From the NCBI GenBank assembly GCA_028822155.1, contig JAPKEJ010000009.1, positions 1 to 64,000 on the forward strand: a DNA stretch of 64,000 bases, in the 5' to 3' direction. Each line of letters starts with the position of its first letter. Positions within the stretch are counted from its first letter, which is position 1. Source of the DNA: Porticoccaceae bacterium. GTDB lineage: Bacteria; Pseudomonadota; Gammaproteobacteria; Pseudomonadales; Porticoccaceae. Of this stretch, positions 30,377 through 39,417 are shown in pieces. Under the pieces are notes generated by a model. The model was not told where the DNA came from. It made no database searches and saw only the letters and a program-made list of their open reading frames with translations. The position numbers and the translations under genes are program-made.

Positions 30377-30481
30377 AACTACCTCTCATTTTATGATTAT
30401 TAGTGAAGTGAGGAATGATTTATTCCTCGCTGAAGTGACAAATAAAGGGCTATCTACCACCAAAAAAAACAGCTACAAAGA

Positions 30482-32515
30482 CTAGTGGATGCCCTTCCAA
30501 TATTCTCGATTTAACAGTATTACTGGAACCATCAACAACAATAAAAACAATAATACCATTTTACCTATGTGCTTACGTTGTTCCGCCATAGGCTCCGCAA
30601 TATAGGCCAGGAAATTAACCAAATCAAAAACGGCTACATCATATTCCTCGGGCGACAGGCTACCTGCTTTATTAATCTCATAACCACCGCAGGGATTATC
30701 TAAAATATCTTCACCGGTGATCAAATTACGCTTAATACCGCCATTGGCCGCTATAGTAGAACCTGGAACACATTCAGGTAACCCTTGTAGGCTAAGAAGC
30801 GCATGGGGCATGCCGACATCTTTGTAGACTTTGTTGTTTACACCAAGCGGACGAGATGGATCCGCGTAAAAGTGGCGTAGGTAAGTATACACCCACTCTG
30901 GCGATCGAGATCTTGCCACCAGTGTTAAATCAGGTGGAGTAGCGCCAAACCATTCCTTCGCCTTATCCGGCGGCATGGAAATATTCATTAGCTCACCAAT
31001 TTTTTGACCGGTAAAAACCATATTATCGAGCATCATCTGATGAGGGATATTCAGATCATCGGCAACACGCTCCCATCGAGAGTACTTAAACGAGTGACAA
31101 CCCATACAGTAATTCACCGCTAATTGAGCACCTCGTTGAAGAGAGGCATCATTAGTAAGTTGGGCCTCAAATGGATCACAGTCGATAGTCCCGCATGATT
31201 TGCCTTCAGAGCCAACCGCCTTAATAGGTATGACAACCATAGCCGCAACCGCCAAGACCGCTCCCATGGTCTTCCACGCACCAATACCGCCATCCATAGT
31301 TATACGGTCAGGCTCTGGCCTAGTGCTTTCAATTCGAGTCCAGAAATAGATTCCAATAAAGTAAGCGAAATATAAGGTTGTACAGATCTGGGTAAGGACT
31401 GTACGTGCAGCGGTAGGCGCTTTGACACCTAGATAGCCAAGTATAATAAACACCGCAGCTAAGACCAACAGAGCTACTCGACTGAAATTACCCTTATATC
31501 GAATAGAGCGCACGGGGCTTCGATCCAACCATGGTAAAACGAACAGGATAGCTATAGCTGCGGCCATAACAATAAAGCCACCCAGCTTGTCAGGAACTGC
31601 GCGTAACATTGAGTAAAAGGGCGTGAAGTACCAAACTGGCGCAATGTGCTCAGGGGTCTTTAAATTATTGGCTATCTCAAAATTAGCATACTCTAAGAAA
31701 AAGCCACCCATCTCAGGCATAAAAAAGAGAATGGAGCAAAATACAAAAAGGAACACCACAATGGGGACCAAATCATGGATAACAAAATAAGGGAAGAACG
31801 GGATACCATCAATGGGATTACCACTTTCATCTTTATACTTCTTGATGCTGACACCGTCAGGATTATTAGATCCTACGTCATGCAATGCGATAATGTGCAT
31901 CACTACAAGTGCTAAAAGTATGATTGGAATTGCAACCACGTGCAGTGACATAAATCGGTTTAGAGTAATACCAGAAATTAGATAGTCGCCACGAATCCAT
32001 TGAACTAGATCTTCACCCACCACTGGAATTGCGCCAAATAGAGAGATAATGACCTGTGCACCCCAATAGGACATCTGCCCCCAAGGTAGCACATAGCCTA
32101 AAAATGCTTCAGCCATTAACGCGACATAGATCGTCATGCCAAAGATCCATACGAGCTCGCGAGGAGCCTTATAGGACCCATACATGAGACCTCGGAACAT
32201 GTGCATGTAAACCACAATAAAGAACGCAGACGCACCGGTGCTGTGTGCATAACGAATAACCCAGCCAAGCTCTACATCACGCATGATGTATTCGACCGAA
32301 GCAAAAGCTTGTTCTGCTGAGCCCTGATAACTCATTAATAGCCAAATACCAGTGATAAGCTGAATCACTAACACGACCATTGCTAGTACGCCAAAGTAAT
32401 ACCAGAAATTAAAGTTTTTGGGCGCGTAATACTGGGACATATGCTTTTCCCACGCTTCCTTGAGCGTCGGCATTCTGGAATCTAACCAAGCTGCAAAACC
32501 TTTTTCTTCACTCAT
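30482..32515 (-). CDS. petBC: Cytochrome b-cytochrome c1 fusion protein of the bc1 complex
   Basis: One 677-residue frame encodes both large redox subunits of ubiquinol:cytochrome c reductase. Residues 1-400 are cytochrome b with eight helices and heme ligands H91, H105, H192 and H207. The Qo loop reads PVWY instead of PEWY (residues 293-296). A linker and an internal hydrophobic segment (415-431) ending in AVGSEG resemble a c1 signal peptide. From 436 the cytochrome c1 part has YCMGCHSFKYSRW (heme c), PPDLTLVARSR and a C-terminal anchor (652-668). Most gammaproteobacteria encode the two proteins separately; the b/c1 polyprotein FbcH of Bradyrhizobium is cleaved after translation. The gene starts 3 bp after petA. 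Confidence 0.93.
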   Translation of the reverse strand: MSEEKGFAAWLDSRMPTLKEAWEKHMSQYYAPKNFNFWYYFGVLAMVVLVIQLITGIWLLMSYQGSAEQAFASVEYIMRDVELGWVIRYAHSTGASAFFIVVYMHMFRGLMYGSYKAPRELVWIFGMTIYVALMAEAFLGYVLPWGQMSYWGAQVIISLFGAIPVVGEDLVQWIRGDYLISGITLNRFMSLHVVAIPIILLALVVMHIIALHDVGSNNPDGVSIKKYKDESGNPIDGIPFFPYFVIHDLVPIVVFLFVFCSILFFMPEMGGFFLEYANFEIANNLKTPEHIAPVWYFTPFYSMLRAVPDKLGGFIVMAAAIAILFVLPWLDRSPVRSIRYKGNFSRVALLVLAAVFIILGYLGVKAPTAARTVLTQICTTLYFAYFIGIYFWTRIESTRPEPDRITMDGGIGAWKTMGAVLAVAAMVVIPIKAVGSEGKSCGTIDCDPFEAQLTNDASLQRGAQLAVNYCMGCHSFKYSRWERVADDLNIPHQMMLDNMVFTGQKIGELMNISMPPDKAKEWFGATPPDLTLVARSRSPEWVYTYLRHFYADPSRPLGVNNKVYKDVGMPHALLSLQGLPECVPGSTIAANGGIKRNLITGEDILDNPCGGYEINKAGSLSPEEYDVAVFDLVNFLAYIAEPMAEQRKHIGKMVLLFLLLLMVPVILLNREYWKGIH

Positions 32516-32517
32516 AA

Positions 32518-33123
32518 CTAAGCAACCTCCGTGTCAATGCCAATAACAACAACACTATCTGACTCATAACTGTGGGGTGGGACTTCTAGGTTTGTAGGTG
32601 CTGGAACACCCGAAAAGACGCGCCCGGAAAGATCGAACTTAGAACCGTGACAGGGGCAGAAGAATCCGCCTAACCACGAATCACCACCGAGGTCAGCCGC
32701 ACCGACATCAGGACGATATAAAGGCGCGCAACCGAGGTGTGTGCAAAGCCCAACTAAAATTAAATACTCTTCTTTTCCGGCCAATGTCCGGGCACTACCG
32801 TTAACATAGCCAGGCTGTGACGCCTCCTGAGAGTCGACATCTCTTAAAATATCACTACCAATAACATCAATTGCCGCAAGAGATTCTGCAGTTCGCCGAA
32901 CGATATAAACCGGCTTACCTCTCCATTCAACAACCATCCGCCCGCCAACCTCAAGCTTTGAGATATTAACCTTTACAGGCGCTCCAGCAGCTTTAGCTTT
33001 AGCGCTGGGCTGCCAAGAGGCTACAAAAGGTACGGCCGCGCCTACCACTCCAGCTCCTCCGATTACAGAGGTCGCACCCAACAAAAACTTTCGGCGGCCC
33101 TCATTCACAACGTCACCATTCAT
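32518..33123 (-). CDS. petA: Ubiquinol-cytochrome c reductase Rieske iron-sulfur subunit
   Basis: This is the 2Fe-2S subunit of the bc1 complex. It has 201 residues. A twin-arginine signal/anchor (GRRKFLLGATSVIGGAG) lies at the N-terminus and remains as a membrane helix. Cluster ligands are in CTHLGCAP (near residue 128) and CPCHGSKFD (near 156), with the flexible hinge region at KAKAAGAPVK. It is first in the operon, directly upstream of the cytochrome b-c1 fusion gene. Confidence 0.96.
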   Translation of the reverse strand: MNGDVVNEGRRKFLLGATSVIGGAGVVGAAVPFVASWQPSAKAKAAGAPVKVNISKLEVGGRMVVEWRGKPVYIVRRTAESLAAIDVIGSDILRDVDSQEASQPGYVNGSARTLAGKEEYLILVGLCTHLGCAPLYRPDVGAADLGGDSWLGGFFCPCHGSKFDLSGRVFSGVPAPTNLEVPPHSYESDSVVVIGIDTEVA

Positions 33124-33270
33124 GGCGCTCCCCCAGATAGAGATAGATTATTGATTAGAAAAATCAGAAAATGGACACTCAAATTTTCACGCGGCTATAG
33201 TAAATGAAATGAGTTTTTTACGCAACAGACACCAGATAAATTTAACCTTAAGTCATTGATTTTATTAGAC

Positions 33271-33302
33271 AAAAAAAAGCCCGACCAATGAGTCGGGCTT
33301 TT
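33271..33302 (-). terminator. Intrinsic terminator of rplM-rpsI
   Basis: The stem GCCCGAC/GTCGGGC with flanking A and T tracts (eight Ts on the minus-strand transcript) and a six-base loop lies 15 bp beyond the rpsI stop. It is a strong rho-independent terminator. Confidence 0.92.
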
Positions 33303-33317
33303 CAATAAACCTTTAAA

Positions 33318-33710
33318 TTAACGCTTCGAGAACTGCGGGCGCTTACGAGCTTTATGCAAGCCAACTTTCTTACGCTCCACCTGTCTCGCATCTCTGGTCA
33401 AGAACCCAGCTTTGCGCAATGGTGATCGCAAGTTTTCATCATAACTAACTAGAGCTCGAGCAATGCCGTGACGGATTGCGCCAGCCTGGCCAAAGTTACC
33501 GCCGCCAGCAACCGTAATGTTGAGATCAAACTTCTCAACCATATCAACCACTTCAAAAGGCTGACGAATAATCATCCGGGCTACTTCGCGACCAAAGTAA
33601 ACTTCAATGCTTCGGTCATTAATTTTAATATTACCATTTCCAGAGGTCATGAAAACGCGTGCCGCTGAAGTCTTTCGACGTCCAGTGCCATAAAACTGAG
33701 TATCTGCCAT
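33318..33710 (-). CDS. rpsI: 30S ribosomal protein S9
   Basis: This ribosomal protein of the small-subunit head has a C-terminal tail that reaches the P site. It has 130 residues, the usual length. [13 protein letters not shown] at the start and [18 protein letters not shown] at the end are diagnostic, with the conserved terminal Lys-Arg. It follows rplM by 12 bp, as in nearly all bacteria, and ends at a strong terminator. Confidence 0.98.
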   Translation of the reverse strand: MADTQFYGTGRRKTSAARVFMTSGNGNIKINDRSIEVYFGREVARMIIRQPFEVVDMVEKFDLNITVAGGGNFGQAGAIRHGIARALVSYDENLRSPLRKAGFLTRDARQVERKKVGLHKARKRPQFSKR

Positions 33711-33722
33711 AATCGCTTTCCG

Positions 33723-34151
33723 TTACAGGTCGAGTGTTTGAGGCTGCTGTGCAGTATGCGGGTGATCCGCCCCTACATAGACCTTCAATTTTCTAAACAT
33801 TTCCCGGCCCAGAGGACCGCGGGGCAACATGCCCTTAACTGCTGACTGAATCGCACGCTCAGGCGCCTTCTCCATCAATTGCTCAAAAGTAATATCTTTA
33901 ATCCCACCTGGGTACCCAGTATGAGAATAATAAATTTTACCCTTGGCCTTGTTACCGGTAACGCCGATCTTTTCAGCGTTCACAATCACTATATAATCAC
34001 CAGTATCAACATGGGGTGTAAATTCCGGCTTATGCTTGCCACGAAGACGTGAAGCAACTTCGGTCGCCAAGCGGCCTAAAGTTTTTCCGGCCGCGTCAAC
34101 TACAAACCAATCGCGTTCTACTGTTTCTGCTTTTGCACTAAATGTTTTCAT
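33723..34151 (-). CDS. rplM: 50S ribosomal protein L13
   Basis: This is an early-assembling large-subunit protein. It has 142 residues, the usual length. [40 protein letters not shown] and [11 protein letters not shown] are family hallmarks. A sigma70-type promoter lies 43-71 bp upstream. The order rplM-rpsI is conserved, and zapE lies just upstream on the same strand. Confidence 0.98.
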   Translation of the reverse strand: MKTFSAKAETVERDWFVVDAAGKTLGRLATEVASRLRGKHKPEFTPHVDTGDYIVIVNAEKIGVTGNKAKGKIYYSHTGYPGGIKDITFEQLMEKAPERAIQSAVKGMLPRGPLGREMFRKLKVYVGADHPHTAQQPQTLDL

Positions 34152-34193
34152 CTTTTCCTACCTGGATTTGGGACATCCCCAAAAAGGGTGCGA

Positions 34194-34222
34194 ATTGTAA
34201 TGATCAGAGTGCCCTAATACAA
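34194..34222 (-). promoter_or_regulatory. Sigma70-type promoter of rplM-rpsI
   Basis: On the minus strand TTGTAT (34222-34217) and TACAAT (34199-34194) are separated by exactly 17 bases, close to the TTGACA/TATAAT consensus. It lies in the gap between zapE and rplM. The predicted leader is about 35 nt long and carries an AGGA element close to the ATG. Confidence 0.65.
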
Positions 34223-34262
34223 GGCCTGTTTGTCGTAAAGTTTAACTTTTTTATATTAGAAT

Positions 34263-35372
34263 CTAGGGGCAATGAGGTCGAGCTAAATATTCATGGCTCT
34301 GCATCTCTAGTAATCGGCTCTGAGTTCGCTCAAATTCAAAGGCTAAACGGGTGCCAGAATAGAGGGTTGGCAGGCTTGTGGCAGCCGATATCGCAACTTT
34401 CACATTGCGATCATAAAACTCATCGATCAGATTAATAAATCGTCGCGTCGCGTCATTATTAAGATCACTCATCATTGGGATATTCGTTATGATCACCGCA
34501 TGGAACTCTCTAGCAATATCGATATAGTCGTTTTGGCTACGAGGCCCCTCACAAAGAGATGCAAATTGAAACCAAACAATGTCTTCCGAAAGTTTGACTA
34601 CTGGTATTGATCTACCTTCAACCTCTAAATCAACAGCCAGTTTAATTTCACCCTCGACTGGGACTAAGCGACTAAAAATTGCGTCTATATTAGCATCAGC
34701 CTCATTTCCGAGAGGGCTACAATAAAGTGGTGCTTTTTCAAGCGCCCGAAGACGGTAGTCTGTACCTCCATCAACATTAATCACCGCACAGTGTTTTTTA
34801 AGTAGGGCAATAGCGGGTAAGAAGCGTCGCCTTTGAAGTCCATCCCGATATAGTAAGTCAGGCACGATATTTGAAGTCGTCACTAAACATACCTGAAGGC
34901 GAAATAACTCATCCAACAATCTAGCAAGAATCATTGCATCTGCAATATCGCTGACAAAAAACTCATCGAAACAAATGATACAGGTCTCATCTGCAATCTT
35001 TCCAGCGACTTTTCGAAGAGGGTTAATCTCACCTTCTAGCAACCTTAAGTCTTGATGAACCCTGCGCATAAAGCGATGGAAGTGGACTCGCATCTTGTTA
35101 TCAAAGGGAATACTTTCATAGAAAGTGTCCATGAGATAGGTTTTCCCCCGACCCACACCCCCCCAGAGATACAAACCTTTAGGTGATTCAGGCGGGGGCT
35201 GAAACAATTTTCTAGCTGCACTGCGCAACATGCTCTCATCTGAGAACTTCTGTTTTATCAGTAACCGCTGGTAGAGATCTTCAAACGCAGTTACCGCCAG
35301 TTCTTGAGAGGGGTCGGCAACGAATCCCTCTTGATTCAGGTCAATTTGATAGCGCTCTCTAGGGGATGACAT
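34263..35372 (-). CDS. zapE: Cell division ATPase ZapE (AFG1-like)
   Basis: This P-loop ATPase associates with the division ring in E. coli. It has 369 residues. Walker A is in GLYLWGGVGRGKTYLMDTFY near residue 70 and Walker B in CIICFDEFFVSDIADAMI near residue 133. LVTTSNIVPDLLYRDGLQRR is typical of the AFG1 family. It is upstream of rplM and divergent from the zapG (yhcB)-like gene, the conserved neighbourhood. Confidence 0.93.
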   Translation of the reverse strand: MSSPRERYQIDLNQEGFVADPSQELAVTAFEDLYQRLLIKQKFSDESMLRSAARKLFQPPPESPKGLYLWGGVGRGKTYLMDTFYESIPFDNKMRVHFHRFMRRVHQDLRLLEGEINPLRKVAGKIADETCIICFDEFFVSDIADAMILARLLDELFRLQVCLVTTSNIVPDLLYRDGLQRRRFLPAIALLKKHCAVINVDGGTDYRLRALEKAPLYCSPLGNEADANIDAIFSRLVPVEGEIKLAVDLEVEGRSIPVVKLSEDIVWFQFASLCEGPRSQNDYIDIAREFHAVIITNIPMMSDLNNDATRRFINLIDEFYDRNVKVAISAATSLPTLYSGTRLAFEFERTQSRLLEMQSHEYLARPHCP

Positions 35373-35569
35373 TATTTAGACGTCCATGGTTAAGATTTAA
35401 CTTTAACGAGCAAAGTAATTTGTTACAACCAAAATCCCCAAGCGCCATAAATTTAAAATCTGCGTTATAATACTAGGACGCGTAAAGTGAATAGAGGTTG
35501 CACCTGAGGCGACTAGTCTCTAATGTTCTTTTTAGTTAAGTAAAGTTTAAGTTAATCGAGGTTTTAAAG

Positions 35570-36079
35570 TTGGCAATATTGACTACATTTATTATCACTA
35601 CCATCGCCTTTCTGGCTGGAGCTGGTGCAACTTTTTTCTATCTTCGCCATATTGACGACGACGGGCCAGTTAATGGTGACTTACAAAGAAAGTTGGAAAA
35701 AAGTGACCAAAAATTAAAGCAGTATCAGCAAGAAGTATCTGAGCACTTTATAACTGTATCTCACCTAACTACAAATGTGGCGCAAAGTTATCGTCAAATT
35801 CATGAGCATTTGGCAACTAGTGCAATTCGGCTTGCGAGTCCAGAAATAGGAAGGCAACTTCTCAAATCAGGCGGATCATCCTTATCGCTTATCGACGCAG
35901 ATGGTAACCCTCTGGTTAGTGCTGAAGATATTGAAGCACCACGAGACTATGCCCCGAAAGTGCCGGGCGGTATTCTCAGCGAAGCTTATGGCTTAGTAGA
36001 TGACGAAGTTGTTGATTTCACTGAAGACTTAGATGTAACAGATGAAGAGAATAGAGACCCCACTGAAATAATAAACTGA
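35570..36079 (+). CDS. zapG: YhcB/ZapG family (DUF1043) inner-membrane protein
   Basis: The 169-residue protein has an N-terminal membrane helix (ILTTFIITTIAFLAGAGATF), a coiled-coil segment near residues 38-60, and the YhcB signature QEVSEHFITVSHLTTNVAQS and YRQIHEHLA. The C-terminal part is acidic. E. coli YhcB/ZapG links envelope growth and division. The start is TTG, supported by a GAGG element eight bases upstream and the absence of any nearby in-frame ATG. It is divergent from zapE, as in E. coli. Confidence 0.88.
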   Translation: MAILTTFIITTIAFLAGAGATFFYLRHIDDDGPVNGDLQRKLEKSDQKLKQYQQEVSEHFITVSHLTTNVAQSYRQIHEHLATSAIRLASPEIGRQLLKSGGSSLSLIDADGNPLVSAEDIEAPRDYAPKVPGGILSEAYGLVDDEVVDFTEDLDVTDEENRDPTEIIN

Positions 36080-36131
36080 ATCGCTGGCAACACTTAAAAT
36101 AAACGCCAGAGGACAAACAAGGAGGTTTGTT

Positions 36132-36914
36132 TTGGAGCCCTTTCTAGGTGCCAGTTCTACGATATCTGTCTTGAAATTGCTTCCTGGAAATTGCTCGCTA
36201 TGCCTGCAACCTATCAGTTCCCAAGAACATTGCTTATGTGGCCTCTGCATAAGTAAACTTCCCTGGCTAAAAACTCAGTGTCGTCAATGTGCCAATCCTT
36301 TAAAAAGCAATAACCTTTGCGCAGAGTGTCAGCAAAAGCCTCCCTCTTACAGACGATGTGTTGCCGCGTTTGAGTATCAAAAAGACTCAATTGATAAACT
36401 GATCATGAATATTAAAACTAATTCACACAGCCCTGAAACAGCCCAGTTATCGAGTTTATTATCTGAGGTTATCACTCTAGCCTACCAAGATTCATCTATG
36501 CCAACCATCATGGTTCCAGTCCCGCTCCACTGGCGAAAACTACTTATACGGGGCTTTAACCAAAGTTCTAATATCGCTTCGATTTTATCCCGCAAGTTAA
36601 ATAACACGGCAATTCTTGATAATATTTGTATTCGCCGCGCCTCATCATCGCCCCAGCACTTGAAATCTAGAAAGAATCGGATACAAGGTATGGGCAATGC
36701 ATTTAGAATGCACAAGAACATTGATTATAAGTCCGACAACAAAAATAATTGTACAAATAATCCGATTGTCGGGCAGTCTGTCGCTATCGTTGACGATGTA
36801 GTTACTAGCGGCGCTACTGCCGAATCACTAGCCTCAACATTAATTAGAGCGGGCGCTAAAAATGTTGATATTTGGTGTATTGCTAGAACGGGCTGGCATA
36901 ATCGGTTCGACTGA
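36132..36914 (+). CDS. ComF family phosphoribosyltransferase-like protein
   Basis: The 260-residue protein has the ComF/GntX layout. An N-terminal zinc-binding region has several Cys pairs (CSLC, CLCGLC, CRQC, CAEC; residues 20-68), followed by a phosphoribosyltransferase fold. Its PRPP-binding loop reads SVAIVDDVVTSGATAESLA near residue 215. Related proteins act in DNA uptake. The start is TTG with a GGAGG Shine-Dalgarno six bases upstream. GntX/ComF proteins often neighbour bioB; here the neighbours are zapG and cysE. Confidence 0.9.
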   Translation: MEPFLGASSTISVLKLLPGNCSLCLQPISSQEHCLCGLCISKLPWLKTQCRQCANPLKSNNLCAECQQKPPSYRRCVAAFEYQKDSIDKLIMNIKTNSHSPETAQLSSLLSEVITLAYQDSSMPTIMVPVPLHWRKLLIRGFNQSSNIASILSRKLNNTAILDNICIRRASSSPQHLKSRKNRIQGMGNAFRMHKNIDYKSDNKNNCTNNPIVGQSVAIVDDVVTSGATAESLASTLIRAGAKNVDIWCIARTGWHNRFD

Positions 36915-36928
36915 CGGAAAATGGCGCA

Positions 36929-37726
36929 ATGAATTCTGAAATGATCCTTTTATCCACTAAAGTTTGGCAAAATATTCTTGCTGAGGCGCGAGCGACGGCA
37001 AATGCCGAGCCTGTGCTAGAGAGCTATTTAAAATCTACAATTATGGACCATAGCAACTTAGGCAGCGCACTTAGCTTTCATCTATCAAACAAGCTAGCTA
37101 GTGTTTCGTTCCCAGCCAAGATGCTTAGGGATATTATGGATGATGCGTTTAAAGACTGCGCTATTGTCGATCAGGCTGCTAGAGATATACAGGCTACCGT
37201 GGATCGAGATTCTGCCTGTAAGTTATATAGTTCACCTTTTTTGTACTTTAAAGGCTTCCTGTCACTTCAAGCATATCGTGTAGCCCACCAACTGTGGAAT
37301 CAGGGTAGAAGGTCTCTCGCGCTATTACTCCAACATAGAATTTCAATGACCTTCGCGGTAGATATTCACCCAGGGGCAAAAATCGGTAGCGGACTCATGA
37401 TTGATCACGCGACAGGTTTGGTCATTGGGGAAACAGCAGTAGTTGAAGACTCTGTATCGATTATGCAATCAGTCACCTTGGGCGGCACCGGAAAGGAAGT
37501 AGGAGATCGCCACCCAAAGATTCGTAGGGGCGTACTCATAGGCCCTGGCGCTAAGATCTTAGGTAATATCGAAGTCGGGGAAGGGGCTATGGTGGCTGCA
37601 GCTAGCGTGGTGCTTAAGGACGTTTCCGCTCATGATATTGTTGCTGGCGTGCCCGCTAAACGAGTAGGTCAGGTTAATTCCGACCAACCCTCAAAGGTAA
37701 TGGATCATTACTTTAAGTTGGACTAA
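36929..37726 (+). CDS. cysE: Serine O-acetyltransferase (copy 1)
   Basis: This enzyme acetylates serine as the first step of cysteine synthesis. It has 265 residues. The N-terminal helical domain (SYLKSTIMDHSNLGSALSFH) precedes a left-handed hexapeptide helix with the catalytic His-Asp region DIHPGAKIGSG, GLMIDHATGLVIGE and QSVTLGGTGKEVGDRHP. A second copy lies at 43208-43996. It is convergent with epmA with only 22 bp between them. Confidence 0.95.
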   Translation: MNSEMILLSTKVWQNILAEARATANAEPVLESYLKSTIMDHSNLGSALSFHLSNKLASVSFPAKMLRDIMDDAFKDCAIVDQAARDIQATVDRDSACKLYSSPFLYFKGFLSLQAYRVAHQLWNQGRRSLALLLQHRISMTFAVDIHPGAKIGSGLMIDHATGLVIGETAVVEDSVSIMQSVTLGGTGKEVGDRHPKIRRGVLIGPGAKILGNIEVGEGAMVAAASVVLKDVSAHDIVAGVPAKRVGQVNSDQPSKVMDHYFKLD

Positions 37727-37748
37727 CCCGTGCAGAAACTTAATTTAC

Positions 37749-38711
37749 TCAGCATCGTAACCAACTAAAAGGTATGACCTGATCAATTGACTTAAGCTCC
37801 AAGTCGCTCATCAATAGTCGATCCAGACCAAGAGCTACCCCTGCACAAGCTGGCAGGCCAGAGTGCATCGCATCTAACAGCTTAGTATCAATATTTGATA
37901 CTGGCTTACCTGTTGCTTGGCGAGCCGTATTATCTAGGTCAAATCGGCGCCGTTGCTCCACTGGGTCACGAAGTTCAAAGTACCCGTTAGCGATTTCTAC
38001 GCCATTTAAAAATCCTTCGAATCGCCTACTTACTTTATACCCTTGCTCGGTAGTCGTAATTGCAGCTAGTGCAGCCTGGCAAGCTGGGTAGTCGTAAACA
38101 AAAACTAACCCCTCAGGCAATTGGGGTTCAACTTTAAGGCTGAACATCAAATCCAAGCAGTTGGCTCGAGTTTCGCCAGCCCAGCTCAGAGAACCCGTTG
38201 CAGCGGCTAAGTCTTGTAAGTCACTCAAACTAGCTTGATGGGGATTAAGGCCAAATTTATCGTGAAAACAATCTTCATAACTAATCTTTGTTACCTTGAG
38301 GTCTGATGCGCCATCTCTATCCATCAATTGAGAGACTAAATCAGCTAACTCAAACATTAATTGATGTTCGTCCCATCCACATCGATACCATTCAAGCAAG
38401 GTAAACTCTGGATTATGCTTATTGCCAATCTCACCATCGCGGAAAGCTTTACCTAAATAATAGATATCACCACTGCCTGAGGCCAATAACCGTTTCATGA
38501 AATATTCGGGAGAAGTTTGTAGGTAGGCCAGCGATCCAGACAGCGTGGCACAAATACTATCAATATTTATATCGGTTACCCCAGACTTGGAAAGTAGGGG
38601 TACATCGACTTCCATCACTGACTGATGAGTGAAGAAATTTCGGATCAGCGACATCAACTGTGCACGCCGACGGAGAGCCTTAATACTAGCCCCTGGCTGC
38701 CAATCACTCAT
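37749..38711 (-). CDS. epmA: EF-P lysine lysyltransferase EpmA
   Basis: This class II lysyl-tRNA synthetase paralogue attaches (R)-beta-lysine to Lys34 of EF-P. It has 320 residues and lacks the N-terminal anticodon domain. Typical are LLSKSGVTDINIDS, LQTSPEYFMKRLLASGSGDI, LGKAFRDGEIGNKHNPEFTL and the motif 3 region GVALGLDRLLMSD. It lies 40 bp downstream of efp. The partner aminomutase EpmB is not present in the window. Confidence 0.95.
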   Translation of the reverse strand: MSDWQPGASIKALRRRAQLMSLIRNFFTHQSVMEVDVPLLSKSGVTDINIDSICATLSGSLAYLQTSPEYFMKRLLASGSGDIYYLGKAFRDGEIGNKHNPEFTLLEWYRCGWDEHQLMFELADLVSQLMDRDGASDLKVTKISYEDCFHDKFGLNPHQASLSDLQDLAAATGSLSWAGETRANCLDLMFSLKVEPQLPEGLVFVYDYPACQAALAAITTTEQGYKVSRRFEGFLNGVEIANGYFELRDPVEQRRRFDLDNTARQATGKPVSNIDTKLLDAMHSGLPACAGVALGLDRLLMSDLELKSIDQVIPFSWLRC

Positions 38712-38751
38712 TACGAATAATCTTCAATTTAGCGACAATAATTAATTTTCA

Positions 38752-39318
38752 TTATTTGACACGGCCTTGATATTCTCCCGTTCTGGTGTCCACCTTAACC
38801 ATATCACCTTGATCTAAGAATAGCGGCACCTTTACTACTGCACCTGTAGCTAGCCTAGCAGGCTTGCTACCACCCTGTGCAGTGTCGCCGCGCAGGCCAG
38901 GGTCAGTCTCAACAATTTCCAGCTCCACATGATTTGGTGGCGTAACCGAGAGTGGTGACCCATTATATAAAGTGACTACGCAGATGTCTTGCTCACTCAA
39001 CCATATTAACGCATCAGCCACGGCACTCTCAGTTGCTTGGTGTTGCTCAAATGTATCGGGCTCCATGAAACACCAAAAGTCTCCATCGCTATAGAGATAC
39101 TGCATGTCCATCTCGATAACGTCGGCGCCTTCCAACGACTCGCCTGACTTAAACGTTTTATCTAACACACGCCCAGTTTTTAGATTACGTAACTTAACGC
39201 GATTAAACGCTTGCCCCTTGCCGGGTTTAACAAATTCGTTCTCAAGAATTGAGCATGGATCATTGTCCAGCATTACCTTAAGTCCTGAGCGAAATTCGTT
39301 AGTAGAGTAATTAGCCAT
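38752..39318 (-). CDS. efp: Elongation factor P
   Basis: This translation factor relieves ribosome stalling at polyproline. It has 188 residues. The modification loop [12 protein letters not shown] places Lys at residue 34, the site of beta-lysylation by EpmA, encoded next to it. An intact three-domain sequence ends in [20 protein letters not shown]. The arrangement efp-epmA on the minus strand suggests co-transcription. Confidence 0.97.
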   Translation of the reverse strand: MANYSTNEFRSGLKVMLDNDPCSILENEFVKPGKGQAFNRVKLRNLKTGRVLDKTFKSGESLEGADVIEMDMQYLYSDGDFWCFMEPDTFEQHQATESAVADALIWLSEQDICVVTLYNGSPLSVTPPNHVELEIVETDPGLRGDTAQGGSKPARLATGAVVKVPLFLDQGDMVKVDTRTGEYQGRVK

Positions 39319-39417
39319 GATGGTTGAGTCCGAAAATTTATAAAGGGTTCATGATAACCGAAGTACCCGCCTATTTAATTAGTTTTGCAGGTTACGGGGT
39401 TATTTAGCGCCTCTAAA

